From Prorocentrum cordatum (taxonomy: Eukaryota > Sar > Dinophyceae > Prorocentrales > Prorocentraceae): 64,000 nucleotides of DNA. The notes beneath the pieces were generated by a model. The model saw only the letters and a list, made by a program, of their open reading frames with translations. It searched no databases and was not told the origin of the DNA. This document shows positions 40,346-51,920 of the stretch, in pieces (within the stretch, counting starts at the first letter, position 1; each line of letters opens with the position of its first letter). The DNA lies in the NCBI GenBank assembly GCA_963575745.1, contig CAUYUJ010001447.1, forward strand, positions 159,458 through 223,457, given 5' to 3'. Made by a program: the position numbers and the translations under genes.

Positions 40346-41975
40346 GCACGGCAGACACCACACGAGCACGGCAGATCCCAAATGAGCACGGCAGACACAG
40401 AAGCACTGCAGACCACACAAGAGCACCGCAGACCTCACAGGAGCACGGCAGACCCCACAGGAGCACGGCAGACCCCACAGGAGCACGGCAAACCACAAAG
40501 GAGCACGGCAGACCACAGAAGCACGGCAAACCACACAGGAGCACGGCAGACCACACAGGAGCACGGCAATCCCCACAGGAGCACGGCAGACCGCGCACAG
40601 GTACAACATAAACGCGCCTTTTCTTGTACCCCGAACGCCGCTGGCGTTTCCCCCACAGGAGCACGGCAGACCCCACAAGCTGGCGGGAAACCCCAAATGA
40701 GCACGGCAGACCACGGCAGACCACACAGGAGCACGGCAGACGCCACAGGAGCACGGCAAACCGCGCAGGAGCACGGCAGACCACACATGAACACGGCAGA
40801 CCCCGCAGGAGCACGGCAGACCCCATAGGAGCACGGCGGACCACAGAAGAGCACGGCAGACCAACAGGAGCACGGCAGACCACACAAGAGCACGGCAGGC
40901 CACACAGGAGCACGGCAGACCACACAGGAGCACGGCAGACCACAAAGGAGCACGGCAGACCACACAAGAGCACGGCAGACCCCACAAGAGCACGGCAGAC
41001 CCCACAGGAGCACGGCAGACCCCACAGGAGCACGGCAGAGCAGACCCAAAAGGAGCACGGCAGACCACACAGGAGCAAGGCAAACCACAGGAGCACGGCA
41101 GACCACACAGGAGCACGGCAGACCCCACAGTAGCAAGGCAGACCCCAAAGGAGCACGGCAGACCACCGGAGCACGGCAGACCACACAGGAGTACGGCAGA
41201 CCCCACATGAGCACGGCAAATCCCAAATGAGCACGGCAGACCACAAGAGCACGGCAGACCACACAGGAGCACGGCAGACTCCACAGGAGCACGGCAGACC
41301 ACAAAGGAGCACGGCAGACCACACAGGAGCCCGGCAGACGCCACAGGAGCACGGCAGACGCCACAGGAGCACGGCGGAACCCACAGGAGCACGGCAGACC
41401 GCGCGCGGGTACAACATAAACGCGCCTTTTTGTTGTACCCCGAACGCCGCTGGCGTTTCCCCAACAGGAGCACGGCAGATCTCACAGGCGCGCGGCAGAC
41501 CCCAAATGAGCACGGCCGACCACAGGAGCACGGCAGACCCCAAATGAGTACGGCAGACCCCAAAAGAGCACCGTAGACGCCTCAGGAGCACGGCTGACCA
41601 CACAGGAGCACGGCAGACCACACAGGAGCGCGGCAAACCACAAAGGAGCAAGGCAGACCCCAAATGAGCACGGCAGTCCACACGTTCGCACGGCAGACCG
41701 CACAGGAGCACGGCAGACCCACATGAGCACGGCAGACCAAGAAGGAGCACGGCAGACCACACAGGAGCACGGCAGACCACACAGGAGCACGGCAGACCAC
41801 ACAGGACACGGCAGACCCCACGGGAGCACGGCAGACCACACAGGAGCACGGCAAACCACACAAGAGCACGGCAGACCATACAGGAGCACGCCAGACCACA
41901 CAGGAGCACGGCAGACCACACGTTCGCACGGCAAACTCCACAGGAGCACGGCAGACCCCAAAGGAGCACGGCAGT
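40345..41975. repeat. 20-bp satellite, array B (uninterrupted copy)
   Basis: This array is the intact counterpart of array A. 40,821-41,575 matches 24,911-25,665; 41,576-41,615 matches 37,657-37,697; 41,600-41,877 matches 38,414-38,694; 41,862-41,970 matches 39,182-39,300. The transposon's empty site is at 41,574-41,575. An embedded non-satellite motif (ACAACATAAACGCGCCTTTT with GAACGCCGCTGGCGTTTCC) recurs at 25.5, 40.6 and 41.4 kb. Confidence 0.9.
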
Positions 41976-42064
41976 GGTACGTGGCACTGCTGTGGTATGC
42001 CGTACTAAAAACGTGGAATATCTCATAAGCCCAGGGGACAAAAGGACGCTTCCCGTTCTTGTCC

Positions 42065-42913
42065 GGTCAGGTTCCCCAAAATGGCCATTTCGCTCGAGAC
42101 ATCCTCAAAAATCGAGGTGTGGTCTGCCGTGCTCCTGTGTGGTCTGCCGTGCTCCTGTGGTCTGCCGTGCTCCCCACAGGAGCACGGCAGACCGCGCGCA
42201 GGAACCGAGAGGAGCACGGCAGACCAAGACGAGGAGCACGGCAGACCAGGCTTAGGAACCGAGAGGAGCACGGCAGACCAAGACGAGGAGCACGGCAGAC
42301 CAGGCACCAAGAGCGCCCTCAAGACGACGGAAAGGATGACCAAGACGAGGAGCACGGCAGACCAAGACGAGGAGCACGGCAGACTATGCCCTAAGAGTGC
42401 CCTCAAGACGGCCGAACAATCATCAAACAAACAATGAGTCTAACGTCGTCTTGGAATCGTTTTTGAGGGCATCAGTACGGCCCCCCAAAAACAAAATCGG
42501 CCCAAAGATGACCCGCAGAGTGCCCTCAATACGGCCGACCATGACGATTTCGCTGGGGACGTGTTCAATAAATTAAGAGTGTATCAGCACCGTCTGCTGC
42601 AACAACGCTGTGCTGGTCTGCCGTTCTCCTGTGGTCAGCTGTGCTGCTCTGCCGTGCTCCTGCGGTCTGCCGTTCTGGTCTGCCGTTCTGGTCTGCCGTG
42701 CTCCTGTGGTCTGCCTTCCTGGTCTGCCGTGCTGTTGCCGTCTGTCGTGTTGCTGCGCTGTGCCGTGTAAGCTGATAAACCGGTCAGACCGATGAAGAAA
42801 ACGAGAGTCGGGTTACAACGGCTACGCAGATTTTAATTGCTAGTCCAAAGGCTCTCCAGAGGACCCCAACATCTCCCAAGCACACCCCGAGAAGTCCATC
42901 ATCATCATCATCC

Positions 42914-42946
<33 letters not shown>

Positions 42947-44915
42947 CCATCATCATCACCATACTCATACTCATACTCATCATCATCATCCTCCTCCTCC
43001 TCATCATCATCATTATCATCATCGTACGCATCACCATCACCATCAGCAGCAACATGATCATCACCAACAACAGCAGCGTCAATGACATGATCTGGTCTGC
43101 TATGTTCCTATGGGCTGCCGTGCTGGTCTGCCGTGCTGGTCTGCCGTGCCGGACTGCCGTGCTCGTCTGCCGTGTCGGTGTGTTGTGCTGGTCTGCCGTG
43201 CGGGTCTGCTGTTCTGGTCTGCCGTGCTGAAGCTGAAGCTTTTGGGGCTTAAAGCCAGAGAAAGAGAGAGACATAGAGAGATAGAGAGGGAGAGAGATTC
43301 TCTAACTAAGGGGTACGGGCTCCATCCCGAAACTCGTTGGCGGTTCTCTAACTAAGGGGTACGGGCTCCATCCCGAAACTCGTTGGCGGATGACTGGAAG
43401 CGTCTTCGAGGTACGACAAGCAAGCGGGACGTTCTGGCTGAATCCTTGAGTAAATATATCTTTTCTTTAACTATATGGGTTGCCGCGCTGCACGGGATTT
43501 TTCGTTAACGGATTCCCCAAAATGGTCTGGCGTGCTCCTGTATGGTCTGCCGTGCTCTTGTGTGGTATGCCGTGCTCCTGTGTGGTCTGCCGTGCTCCCG
43601 TGGGGTCTGCCGTGTCCTGTGTGGTCTGCTGTGCTCCTGTGTGGTCTGCCGTGTTCCGGAAAATTGGCCGTTTCGCTCGGGACGTCCTCAAAAAATCGGC
43701 TCCGGAGGGGACTCCGAAGCAGCATTATCTTGTAATCGCTCCCGGAGGGCCTCCAAACGGCCCAAGAAAGCCCCCGAAGGCCCCCCAGAGGACCCCCAGA
43801 GCGCCCCAAGAGACCCCCAAGAGGCCCCCAAGGGGCGGCCAGAGGCCCGCAGAGCGCCCAAAACGCCCCAAGAGACCCCCAAGAAGCCCCCCAGGGGCTC
43901 CAAAGAGGCGGCCAGAAGTCCCCCAGAACGCGCGAAAAGGCTCCAGGAATTCCCTGAGAGCTTCATATCGCCCCATAGAGCCCCCGAAGGCCCCCCCCGG
44001 GACTCCCCCAAGAGGCCCCCGAGAGGCCAGAGGCTACGACAGCCCCAAGAGCGTCCAAGATACCTCCAAGACGGCGCCGAAGCCAGGAATCGCAACAGGG
44101 ATGTTCTCTGACGTTCTCGCCAATACGGTCTCTGACGCACGTGGTGGATAAAAAACTGCGCTTCCCGTTCTTGTCCGGTCAGGTTTTTCGTTGGCGGATT
44201 CCCCAAAATGGCCATTTCGCTCGAGACATCCTCCAAAAATCGAGGTGTTGGAGGCTATGTTCGCAACATCATCTTGAAACCGAGAGGAGCACGGCAGACC
44301 AAGACGAGGAGCACGGCAGACCAGGCCCCAAGAGCGCCCTCAAGACGACGGAAAGGAGGACCAGGACGAGGAGCACGGCAGACCAAGACGAGGAGCACGG
44401 CAGACTATGCCCAAAGAGTGCCCTCAAGACGGCCGAACAATCATCAAACAAACAATGAGTCTAACGTCGTCTTGGAATCGTTTTTGAGGGCATCAGTACG
44501 GCCCCCCAAAAACAGAATCGGCCCAAAGATGACCCGCAGAGTGCCCTCAATACGGCCGAACATGAGGATTTCGCTGGGGACGTGTTCAATAGATTAAGAG
44601 TGTCTCAGCACCGTCTGTTGCAACAGCGCTGTGCTGGTCTGCCGTTCTCCTGTGGTCAGCTGTGCTGGTCTGCCGTGCTCCTGCGGTCTGCCGTTCTGGT
44701 CTGCCGTTTTGGTCCGCCGTGCTCCTGTGGTCTGCCTTCCTGGTCTGCCGTGCTGCTGCCGTCTGTCGTGTTGCTGCGTTGTGCCGTGTAAGCTGATAAA
44801 CCGGTCAGACCGATGAAAAAAACGAGAGTCGGGTTACAACGGCTACGCAGATTTAAACTGCTAGTCCAAAGGCTCTCCAGAGGACCCCAACATCTCCCAA
44901 GCACACCCCGAGAAG

Positions 44916-44988
<73 letters not shown>

Positions 44989-45006
44989 ATCATCAATCAT
45001 CATCAC

Positions 45007-45102
<96 letters not shown>

Positions 45103-46516
45103 ACGCATGCCCAGGACCACGATCATCATCGTCATCATCATCCACCCCATCAGCATCATCATCACCATCGCCACCATCACCATAAGTATAATCATCATTC
45201 GTATCATCATCGTCATCCTCATCGTCATCTTCATCGTAATCATCATTATCATCATCACCACCATCATCACCATACTCATACTCATACTCATCATCATCCT
45301 CCTCCTCATCATCATCATTATTATCAATTCATCGTAGCAATCACCATCACCATCACAGTCAACATGTTCATCACCCAACACAGCAGGCGTCAAGGCCAGA
45401 GGGCCCGCCAGAGCCCCAAAAATGCGCCCCAAGATGACCCCCAAGACGCCCCCCATGACCAGGGGCTCCAAAGAGGCGGCCAGAAGTCCCCCAGAACGCG
45501 CGAAAAGGCTCCAGGAGTTCCCTGAGAGCTTCATAACGCCCCATAGAGCCCCCGAAGGCCCCCCCCGGGACTCCCCCAAGAGGCCCCCGAGAGGCCAGAG
45601 GCTACGACAGCCCCAAGAGCGTCCAAGATACCACCAAGACGGCGCCGAAGCCAGGAAACGCAACAGGGATGTTCTCTGACGTTCTCGCCAATACGGTCTC
45701 TGACGCACGTGGTGGATAAAAAACTGCGCTTCCCGTTCTTGTCCGGTCAGGTTCCCCAAAATGGCCATTTCGCTCGAGACATCCTCCAAAAATCGAGGTG
45801 TTGGAGGCTATGTTCGCAACATCATCTTGAAACCGAGAGGAGCACGGCAGACCAAGACGAGGAGCACGGCAGACCAGGCCCCAAGAGCGCCCCCAAGACG
45901 ACGGAAAGGAGGACCAGGACGAGGAGCACGGCAGACCAAGACGAGGAGCACGGCAGACTATGCCCTAAGAGTGCCCTCAAGACGGCCGAACAATCATCAA
46001 ACAAACAATGAGTCTAACGTAGTCTTGGAATCGTTTTTGAGGGCATCAGTACGGCCCCCCAAAAACAGAATCGGCCCAAAGATGACCCGCAGAGTGCCCT
46101 CAATACGGCCGAACATGAGGATATCGCTGGGGACGTGTTCAATAGATTAAGAGTGTATCAGCACCGTCTGTTGCAACAGCGCTGTGCTGGTCTGCCGTTC
46201 TCCTGTGGTCAGCTGTGCTGGTCTGCCGAGCTCCTGCGGTCTGCCGTTCTGGTCTGCCGTTTTGGTCCGCCGTGCTCCTGTGGTCTGCCTTCCTGGTCTG
46301 CCGTGCTGCTGCCGTCTGTCGTGTTGCTGCGCTGTGCCGAGTAAGCTGATAAACCGGTCAGACCGATGAAAAAAACGAGAGTCGGGTTACAACGGCTACG
46401 CAGATTTAAACTGCTAGTCCAAAGGCTCTCCAGAGGAACCCCAACATCTCCCACCAAGCACACCCCGAAGAATCCATCATCATCCATCAATCATCATCAT
46501 CCAATCATCATCAATC

Positions 46517-46567
<51 letters not shown>

Positions 46568-47335
46568 CATCATCATCATCATCATCATCATTATCATTAT
46601 CATTAAATCATCATCATCATCAATCCATCATCATCATCAATCATCATCATCAGCATCATCATCATACGCATAATTGCCCTGGACACGATCATCATCGTCA
46701 TCATCACCACACCATCACGCGGCCAAGGCCAACTGACTGAGAACTCGCATGATATAAACAACATTCGTAATACAAGAGCTGCAGCTCACCTCGTCATCGT
46801 CATCGTAATCATCATTATCATCATCACCACCATCATCACCATACTCATACTCATACTCATCATCATCCTCCTCCTCATCATCATCATTATTATCATCATC
46901 GTACGCATCACCATCACCATCAGCAGCAACATGTTCATCACCAACAACAGCAGCGTCATGTTCATCACCAACAACAGCAGCGTCAGGCCAGAGGCCCGCC
47001 AGAGCGCCCAAAACGCCCCAAGAGACCCCCAAGAAGCCCCCCAGGGGCTCCAAAGAGGCGGCCAGAAGTCCCCCAGAACGCGCGAAAAGGCTCCAGGAGT
47101 TCCCTGAGAGCTTCATATCGCCCCATAGAGCCCCCGAAGGCCCCCCCCGGGACTCCCCCAAGAGGCCCCCGAGAGGCCAGAGGCTACGACAGCCCCAAGA
47201 GCGTCCAAGACACCTCCAAGACGGCGCCGAAGCCAGGAAACGCAACAGGGATGTTCTCTGACGTTCTCGCCAATACGGTCTCTGACGCACGTGGTGGATA
47301 AAAAACTGCGCTTCCCGTTCTTGTCCGGTCAGGTT
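42065..47335. repeat. Macro-repeat of about 1.55-2.0 kb, about three copies
   Basis: A fixed order of modules recurs: TTTCGCTCGAGACATCC head, GAGCACGGCAGACC block, a unique-like module with CAATGAGTCTAACGT (42,432, 44,453, 46,006), inverted CTGCCGTGCTCC units, an (ATC)n block (about 42,897-43,080, 44,917-45,370, 46,470-46,970), a CCAGGGGCTCCAAAGAGGCG module (43,891, 45,469, 47,041), and TTCTCTGACGTTCTCGCC (44,104, 45,672, 47,254) ending TTGTCCGGTCAGG. Copies are very similar outside the microsatellites. No frame is conserved as a protein. Extra (GAG-rich and 129-bp) material at 43.26-43.89 kb makes the first copy longer. Confidence 0.85.
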
Positions 47336-47399
47336 CCGAAAAAATGGCCGTTTCGCTCGAGACATCCTCGAAAAATCGGCTCCGGAGGGGACTCTGAAC

Positions 47400-48115
47400 C
47401 GGCATTATCTTGGAGTCGCTCCCGGAGGGCCTCAAAACTGCCCAAGAGAGCCCCCAAAGGCCGCCCAGGGGACCCCCAAAACGGCCCAAGAGACCCCCAA
47501 GAGGCCCTCAAGAGGCGCCCAGAGGCCCCCCCGAGCGCGCGAAGAGGCCCCAGGACTGGCCAAGAGAGCCCCAAGACGGTCCAAGAGAACGCCAAGACAG
47601 CCCAAGAGAGCCCCCACAGACCCTTGAGAGACGCCTGAGTCCAAGAGGGTCACAGAAGCCTCCAAGAGGCTCCCAAAATGCTCCCCACGGGCCCCAATCA
47701 GGCCCCCAGAGCCCCACGACAGTCCAAGATAACGCCAAGACAGTCCAAGATAACGCCAAGACGTCGACGTCGTGTTCCAACGGCCCAAGGGAGGCCCAAA
47801 AGACGCCCCGGAGAGCCCCAGGAGCGCCCAAGAGCGCCCCAAGAAGACCCCCAGAGACCCCCAAGAGCGCTCTAGGAGCCACCCACACAGCTCACAAGAA
47901 CCCCAAGACGGCCCAAGAAGGGCCAAGAAGGCCCCAAGAGACTCCCGGGAGCGCCCCAGGAGGCCCCCCAGCGCCGAGACGGCCTAAGAAAGCTCCCACA
48001 GAACCCCACGACGCGCCCAGACAGCCCAAGAAGACCCCAGAAGCCCATAAGAGGACCCAAGGGGCCCCCAGGAAGCCCCCAACAGGCCCGAGAGAACCCC
48101 GCGCGGCGCCAGGAG
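47400..48115. repeat. Degenerate GCCCAAGAG minisatellite
   Basis: Imperfect 9- to 13-bp units (GCCCAAGAG, GACCCCCAAG, GGCCCCCAG) fill this stretch. A long Pro/Lys/Arg/Ser-rich frame runs through it on the plus strand, but its composition simply reflects the repeat, so it is not called a gene. Confidence 0.65.
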
Positions 48116-49110
48116 CAACGTCTTTCTCCAATTGCCTCGTACTGTCCTCTGTCGTCGTCGTCGTCGTCGTCGTCGTCGCCCTCCGCATTCGTCCTCGTAC
48201 TCGCCCTCGTTCTCTTCGTCATCGTCCTTGTGCTTCTCTTCCTCCTCGTTGTCCTCATGCTCCTCCGCGCTATCCTCACGTTCGCCACGTCGTCCTCGTC
48301 ATCGACTCCTCGTTGTCCTCGCCTTCCTTTTCTTCTTCGCCTAATACGCCCAATAGACTAAAGCGGCGCTTCCCGTTCTTGTCCGATCAGGTCTTGGATG
48401 AAGAAATTTCCAGGATAGACCCTGGGCGGAGTCTTGGGACCGATTTTGATCAGATGTTCCTCGCCGTCGTCGTCGACGTTGCCATCCTCCTCGTCGTCAC
48501 TGCCGTCGCCATCGTGTCGTCGTCGCGGACGTCGTCGCTGTCGCCGTCGCCGTCGTTGTCGCCGCCATCTTCGTTGTTGCATGTGGCTTGGACGAAACGC
48601 CAGGATGGGCCGCGTTGAGGGGTCCGGAGGCCTCGACGTTGACGCCGTCGTCGTCATCGTCGTCGTCGTTGTGAATGTGTATTTTTGCCGTGTTTCTGGC
48701 CTTGGGCGGCCCTCGTGACCAGGGCCGGACGCAGCTCGAACAACTTGTCGGGATGGTGTCTGGGAGGGGTCCAGCATTCTTGTTGAATTGACAGTCGAGG
48801 AGGTTTTCTGTTGAATGTCGGCAGGTACAGGATGAGGAGCTGAGATGTTGTTTTGGTTTATTACATTGGGGGAGGTCTCCTCCTGGGGGCCCTCGTCGCC
48901 ACGGCTGAATGCATGAGCCTCGAAGTCCTGGTCGGAACGCGCTTTGGGGCAGGTTTGGGAGTCGATTCGGCGGTGGGAGACGCGAACAAGAAAACAAAGG
49001 GTACCGTCCCCCGCCATCCTTTTCGGACCTGTCTCTTCGGAGGCAGACCAGTCCAGCATCTTGGCGGCGCCAGCCCTGGCGAAGAATCGGAGGGAAGAGG
49101 AGGCCCTCAA
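48116..49110. other. Microsatellite-rich sequence without supported gene
   Basis: GTC triplets at about 48,150-48,180 and 48,460-48,670 and CTC-rich sequence at about 48,180-48,350 surround a copy of GGCGCTTCCCGTTCTTGTCC (48,363). A GCCCTCGTCGCC ... GGTCGGAACGC motif at about 48,889-48,945 recurs at 50,226-50,270. Confidence 0.5.
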
Positions 49111-49119
49111 GTCTGACGT

Positions 49120-49590
49120 CGGAGAGGAGGAGGAGGAGGAGGAGGAGGAGGAGGAGGAGCGAATCTGCTAGATCTCATTCCTTCCTCTCTCCTCTTCCCC
49201 CTCTTCTTTTAGATATCTTCCTCGCGACGGCCGGGCCCGTCTCGAAGCCAGCACGCCTCTCGGGAGAGCTCGGCCGCAACCTGCGGGGCAACTATAGGAT
49301 AGTGTACAGCGGGCTTCCGGGCGGCGAAGATGTGCCCCCCCGCCCGTGGCTCCGCGGGTGGCGGCTGCGGATGCCCTCCTACAGCTCCCCGCCCTTCTCG
49401 CATCCCCCCTCCCCCATATCTCTCTCCTCCTCCTCCTTCCTTAGATGCGTCCTCCTCCCTCCTCGTGCATACTCTCATGCCTCCTCCTCCTCCTCCTACT
49501 CCTCCTCCTCCTCCCCTCCTCCTCCTCCTCCTCACCCATATCCTCCTCCTCCTCCTCACTCCTCCTCCTCCTCCCTCCTTCCTCCTTGAC
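49120..49590. repeat. GGA tract and CTC/TCC tracts
   Basis: (GGA)n at about 49,125-49,158 and TCC-rich tracts at about 49,420-49,590 with ordinary sequence between. No gene was recognised. Confidence 0.7.
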
Positions 49591-50330
49591 GTCCGTAGAT
49601 GTATTCGGGCTTCTTCCGAGATCCTACTGATACCCCGTCCTTCTCGGTCCGCCGTCTCCTCCGCCCCGGCCCTTGTTCGTCCCGTCCCCACGGTCCCCTC
49701 CCTCCGCCTCTGCCTCCTCTGCCAGAGCTCCGCCTCACTCTGCATGGTGTGGCTCCCTCTCCGCAGCACGTCCTCCTCCTCCTCCTCCCGGCCCTCTAGT
49801 CGGGCCCAGTGGCCCTCATCGATCGTGCAAGACCTCCCCGAGCCTGCCTCCTGAAGCATGCATTAGGGTCGGTGCCTCCTCCCCGAGCGCCCCCCGGGGA
49901 GGCTCAAGCGGCTGCAGCTCGCCGAGTGCCTTCCTGACGCCGCTGCGACGCCGGCCGCGACCGGCTCGCCTCCCGGCAAGACGCGGCCCGCCGCCGCAGT
50001 TGCCGCCGTCGATTGCCGTCGCCGCCGCCGAATCGAATCTCAAAACCAAAATCGTGCCAGAGTTTTTCCTGGCATTTCGGCGCCAAGGAGCCCGTTTCGG
50101 GCGCCAGGATCTTTAAGAACGGATCTGGGATGAAGATTCGAGAGGGGTCCAGGGACCGATCTTATTGGCTGTCACAGGAGGAGAAAGTACCAATACCGCT
50201 ACTAGTACCTGTTTGGGCCTCATCGGAAGCCCTCGTCGCCCTCGCCTCGGAAGTTCTGGTCAGAACGCACCCCCAAAAAGGTCAGTGGATCATCGGTATT
50301 GGTATCTTCTGGTTTTCCAAACCAGAGGCC
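49591..50330. other. No supported gene
   Basis: GC-rich sequence with several open frames on both strands but no domain or consistent codon bias. Confidence 0.45.
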
Positions 50331-50344
50331 TCGAGATGATATCT

Positions 50345-50517
50345 ATTGTCGACGTCGGTCGCCGTCGTCGCCGCCGCCGATGTCGCCGTCGCCGTCACCG
50401 TCGTCACCGACGCCGCCACAGTCGTCGGCGCCGTCGTCGCAGCCTCTGGAGGCCATCAGATGACGTTGGTCGTCGTCGTCATCATCGTCGCCCTCGGCGT
50501 CGGCGTCAGCGCTATCA

Positions 50518-50551
<34 letters not shown>

Positions 50552-50830
50552 CGTCATCGTCGTCGTCGTCGTCGTGGACGTCGCCGTCGCCGTCGAGATC
50601 CGACGATCCACAGACTCGCCGCCAGAGGTCGTTTGCTCTGGTATGAAGCACCTGTCTAGTACGGGGCCCATGTGCGGGCGCCCATCTGGGATGGACAGCG
50701 GGCCAGGATGGACCCCCAGGAGGGGCCCCAGGGAACGATCTTGACCGAACGCCTTTCGTCTTCGTCGTCGCCACGGCCGTCGTCGCCGTCGCCGTCGGCG
50801 CCGTCGTAGTAGTCGCCGGCCTCTTGGAGG
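50345..50830. repeat. GTC/GCC trinucleotide tracts
   Basis: CGTCGTCGT and GCCGTC triplets at about 50,345-50,600 and 50,755-50,815, open in several frames on both strands. Not coding. Confidence 0.8.
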
Positions 50831-51531
50831 AGGGGGGGGTGGGAGGGGTGGAGGAAGGGGCGGAAGGAACGACGAGGAGAAGGGGGAGAATAGGAGTGCA
50901 AGGGTGAAGGCTTGGGGGAAGATGGTGAGCAGGAGGAGCAGAAGGATGAGCAGCATGGTGGGGAGTGTGAAGAGTGGGATGGGATGAGAGGGAGCAGATG
51001 ATATCGAATGGGACATCCGCGCACTCTCGCCTGGGCATAATTCCACTCGGTTTGCGGATCGCGCTCTCGCCGGGGATACCCTCACACATTGCTCGAGCAC
51101 TGCGCTCTCGATTGGGACTTCCTGGTAGCGTACTCGGGTGTCGTGCTCTCGCAAGGAGGTGGTCGCCCTCTCGCCTAGGACTCCTTCGCCGCCATCCATA
51201 GTGTCTCGCCCGCCCGTCCAACCCTTGGTGTAGTACCGATCGCAACCACTTTCAGCTGGCCACGCGTTTCGGACTCCAGGTCCTCTTCTGGGCCGATGAG
51301 GCTGCGGTGTCCCACGCGCGTGCCGTGCAGCGCGCGAGCAGGGCAGCACGAGGACAAGAGTGCGGGGGGGAACCAACCCGGCTGCCCACCCACCCCTGCC
51401 CGGTGGAGCTGCTCCGCCCGACCCCGACCCGCCCGTCAGGGGGGCCGTCCGCCCGGCCCGCCGGCGCCAGCCCGTCAGGGTCCGCCTCCGAGATGGGCCA
51501 GGGGCGGCCTCCACACCTCAACCCTATGGGG
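50831..51531. other. No supported gene
   Basis: Purine-rich sequence at about 50,825-51,000, then GC-rich sequence with repeated CGCTCTCG words (51,022-51,170). No domain was seen. Confidence 0.45.
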
Positions 51532-51700
51532 TTAGGTCGGGCCTGTCCCTCTACAGGAGGTATGCTCAGGAGCAGGCAGGAAAAACGGTCGGGGGACGAT
51601 GTGTGCTGTAGTATGTCTTGAACCTCTTCGGGCGCATTTCGGGAGCATCTTTCTTCCTTTTTCGCCCAAATCCGCCTGTAGGGGGACATGCCCGACCTAA
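51532..51700. mobile_element. Foldback element, 169 bp
   Basis: Inverted 29-bp ends (left TTAGGTCGGGCCTGTCCCTC; right ending GACATGCCCGACCTAA) match at 26 of 29 positions. This copy has the longest loop (about 111 bp) of the three complete copies in the window. Confidence 0.75.
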
Positions 51701-51920
51701 CCCTGTTGCGCGGAGCACCCCAGGGGCGCCGCCGGCGCCGCGCCGCCACGGTGTTGAGACCGCCCAAGGTTACTCCGGGGGGTCTTCTGGGGCTCGCCGG
51801 GACTGCCTGGGGGGGGGGGGGCTGCCGGCGCGCAGCGCGAAGCCCTACCAGTCCCAGACGTGCGACGTCCTGATTTTTCCAGGGCGGCGTCCCCGGAAAA
51901 ATTGCCGTCCTGATTTTTTC

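Noticed and set aside
40250-42041. Minus-strand frames of 310-570 codons with VCRAPVWSAVLLCGLPCSC repeats, Cys- and Leu-rich like a membrane protein
   Set aside because: Complement of the 20-bp satellite, which gives a 20-residue peptide period; same artefact at 24.5-25.7 and 37.6-39.4 kb.
47410-48618. 402-codon Pro/Lys/Arg-rich plus-strand frame
   Set aside because: Composition follows a degenerate GCCCAAGAG minisatellite and a GTC microsatellite; no ATG context, domain or codon bias independent of the repeat.
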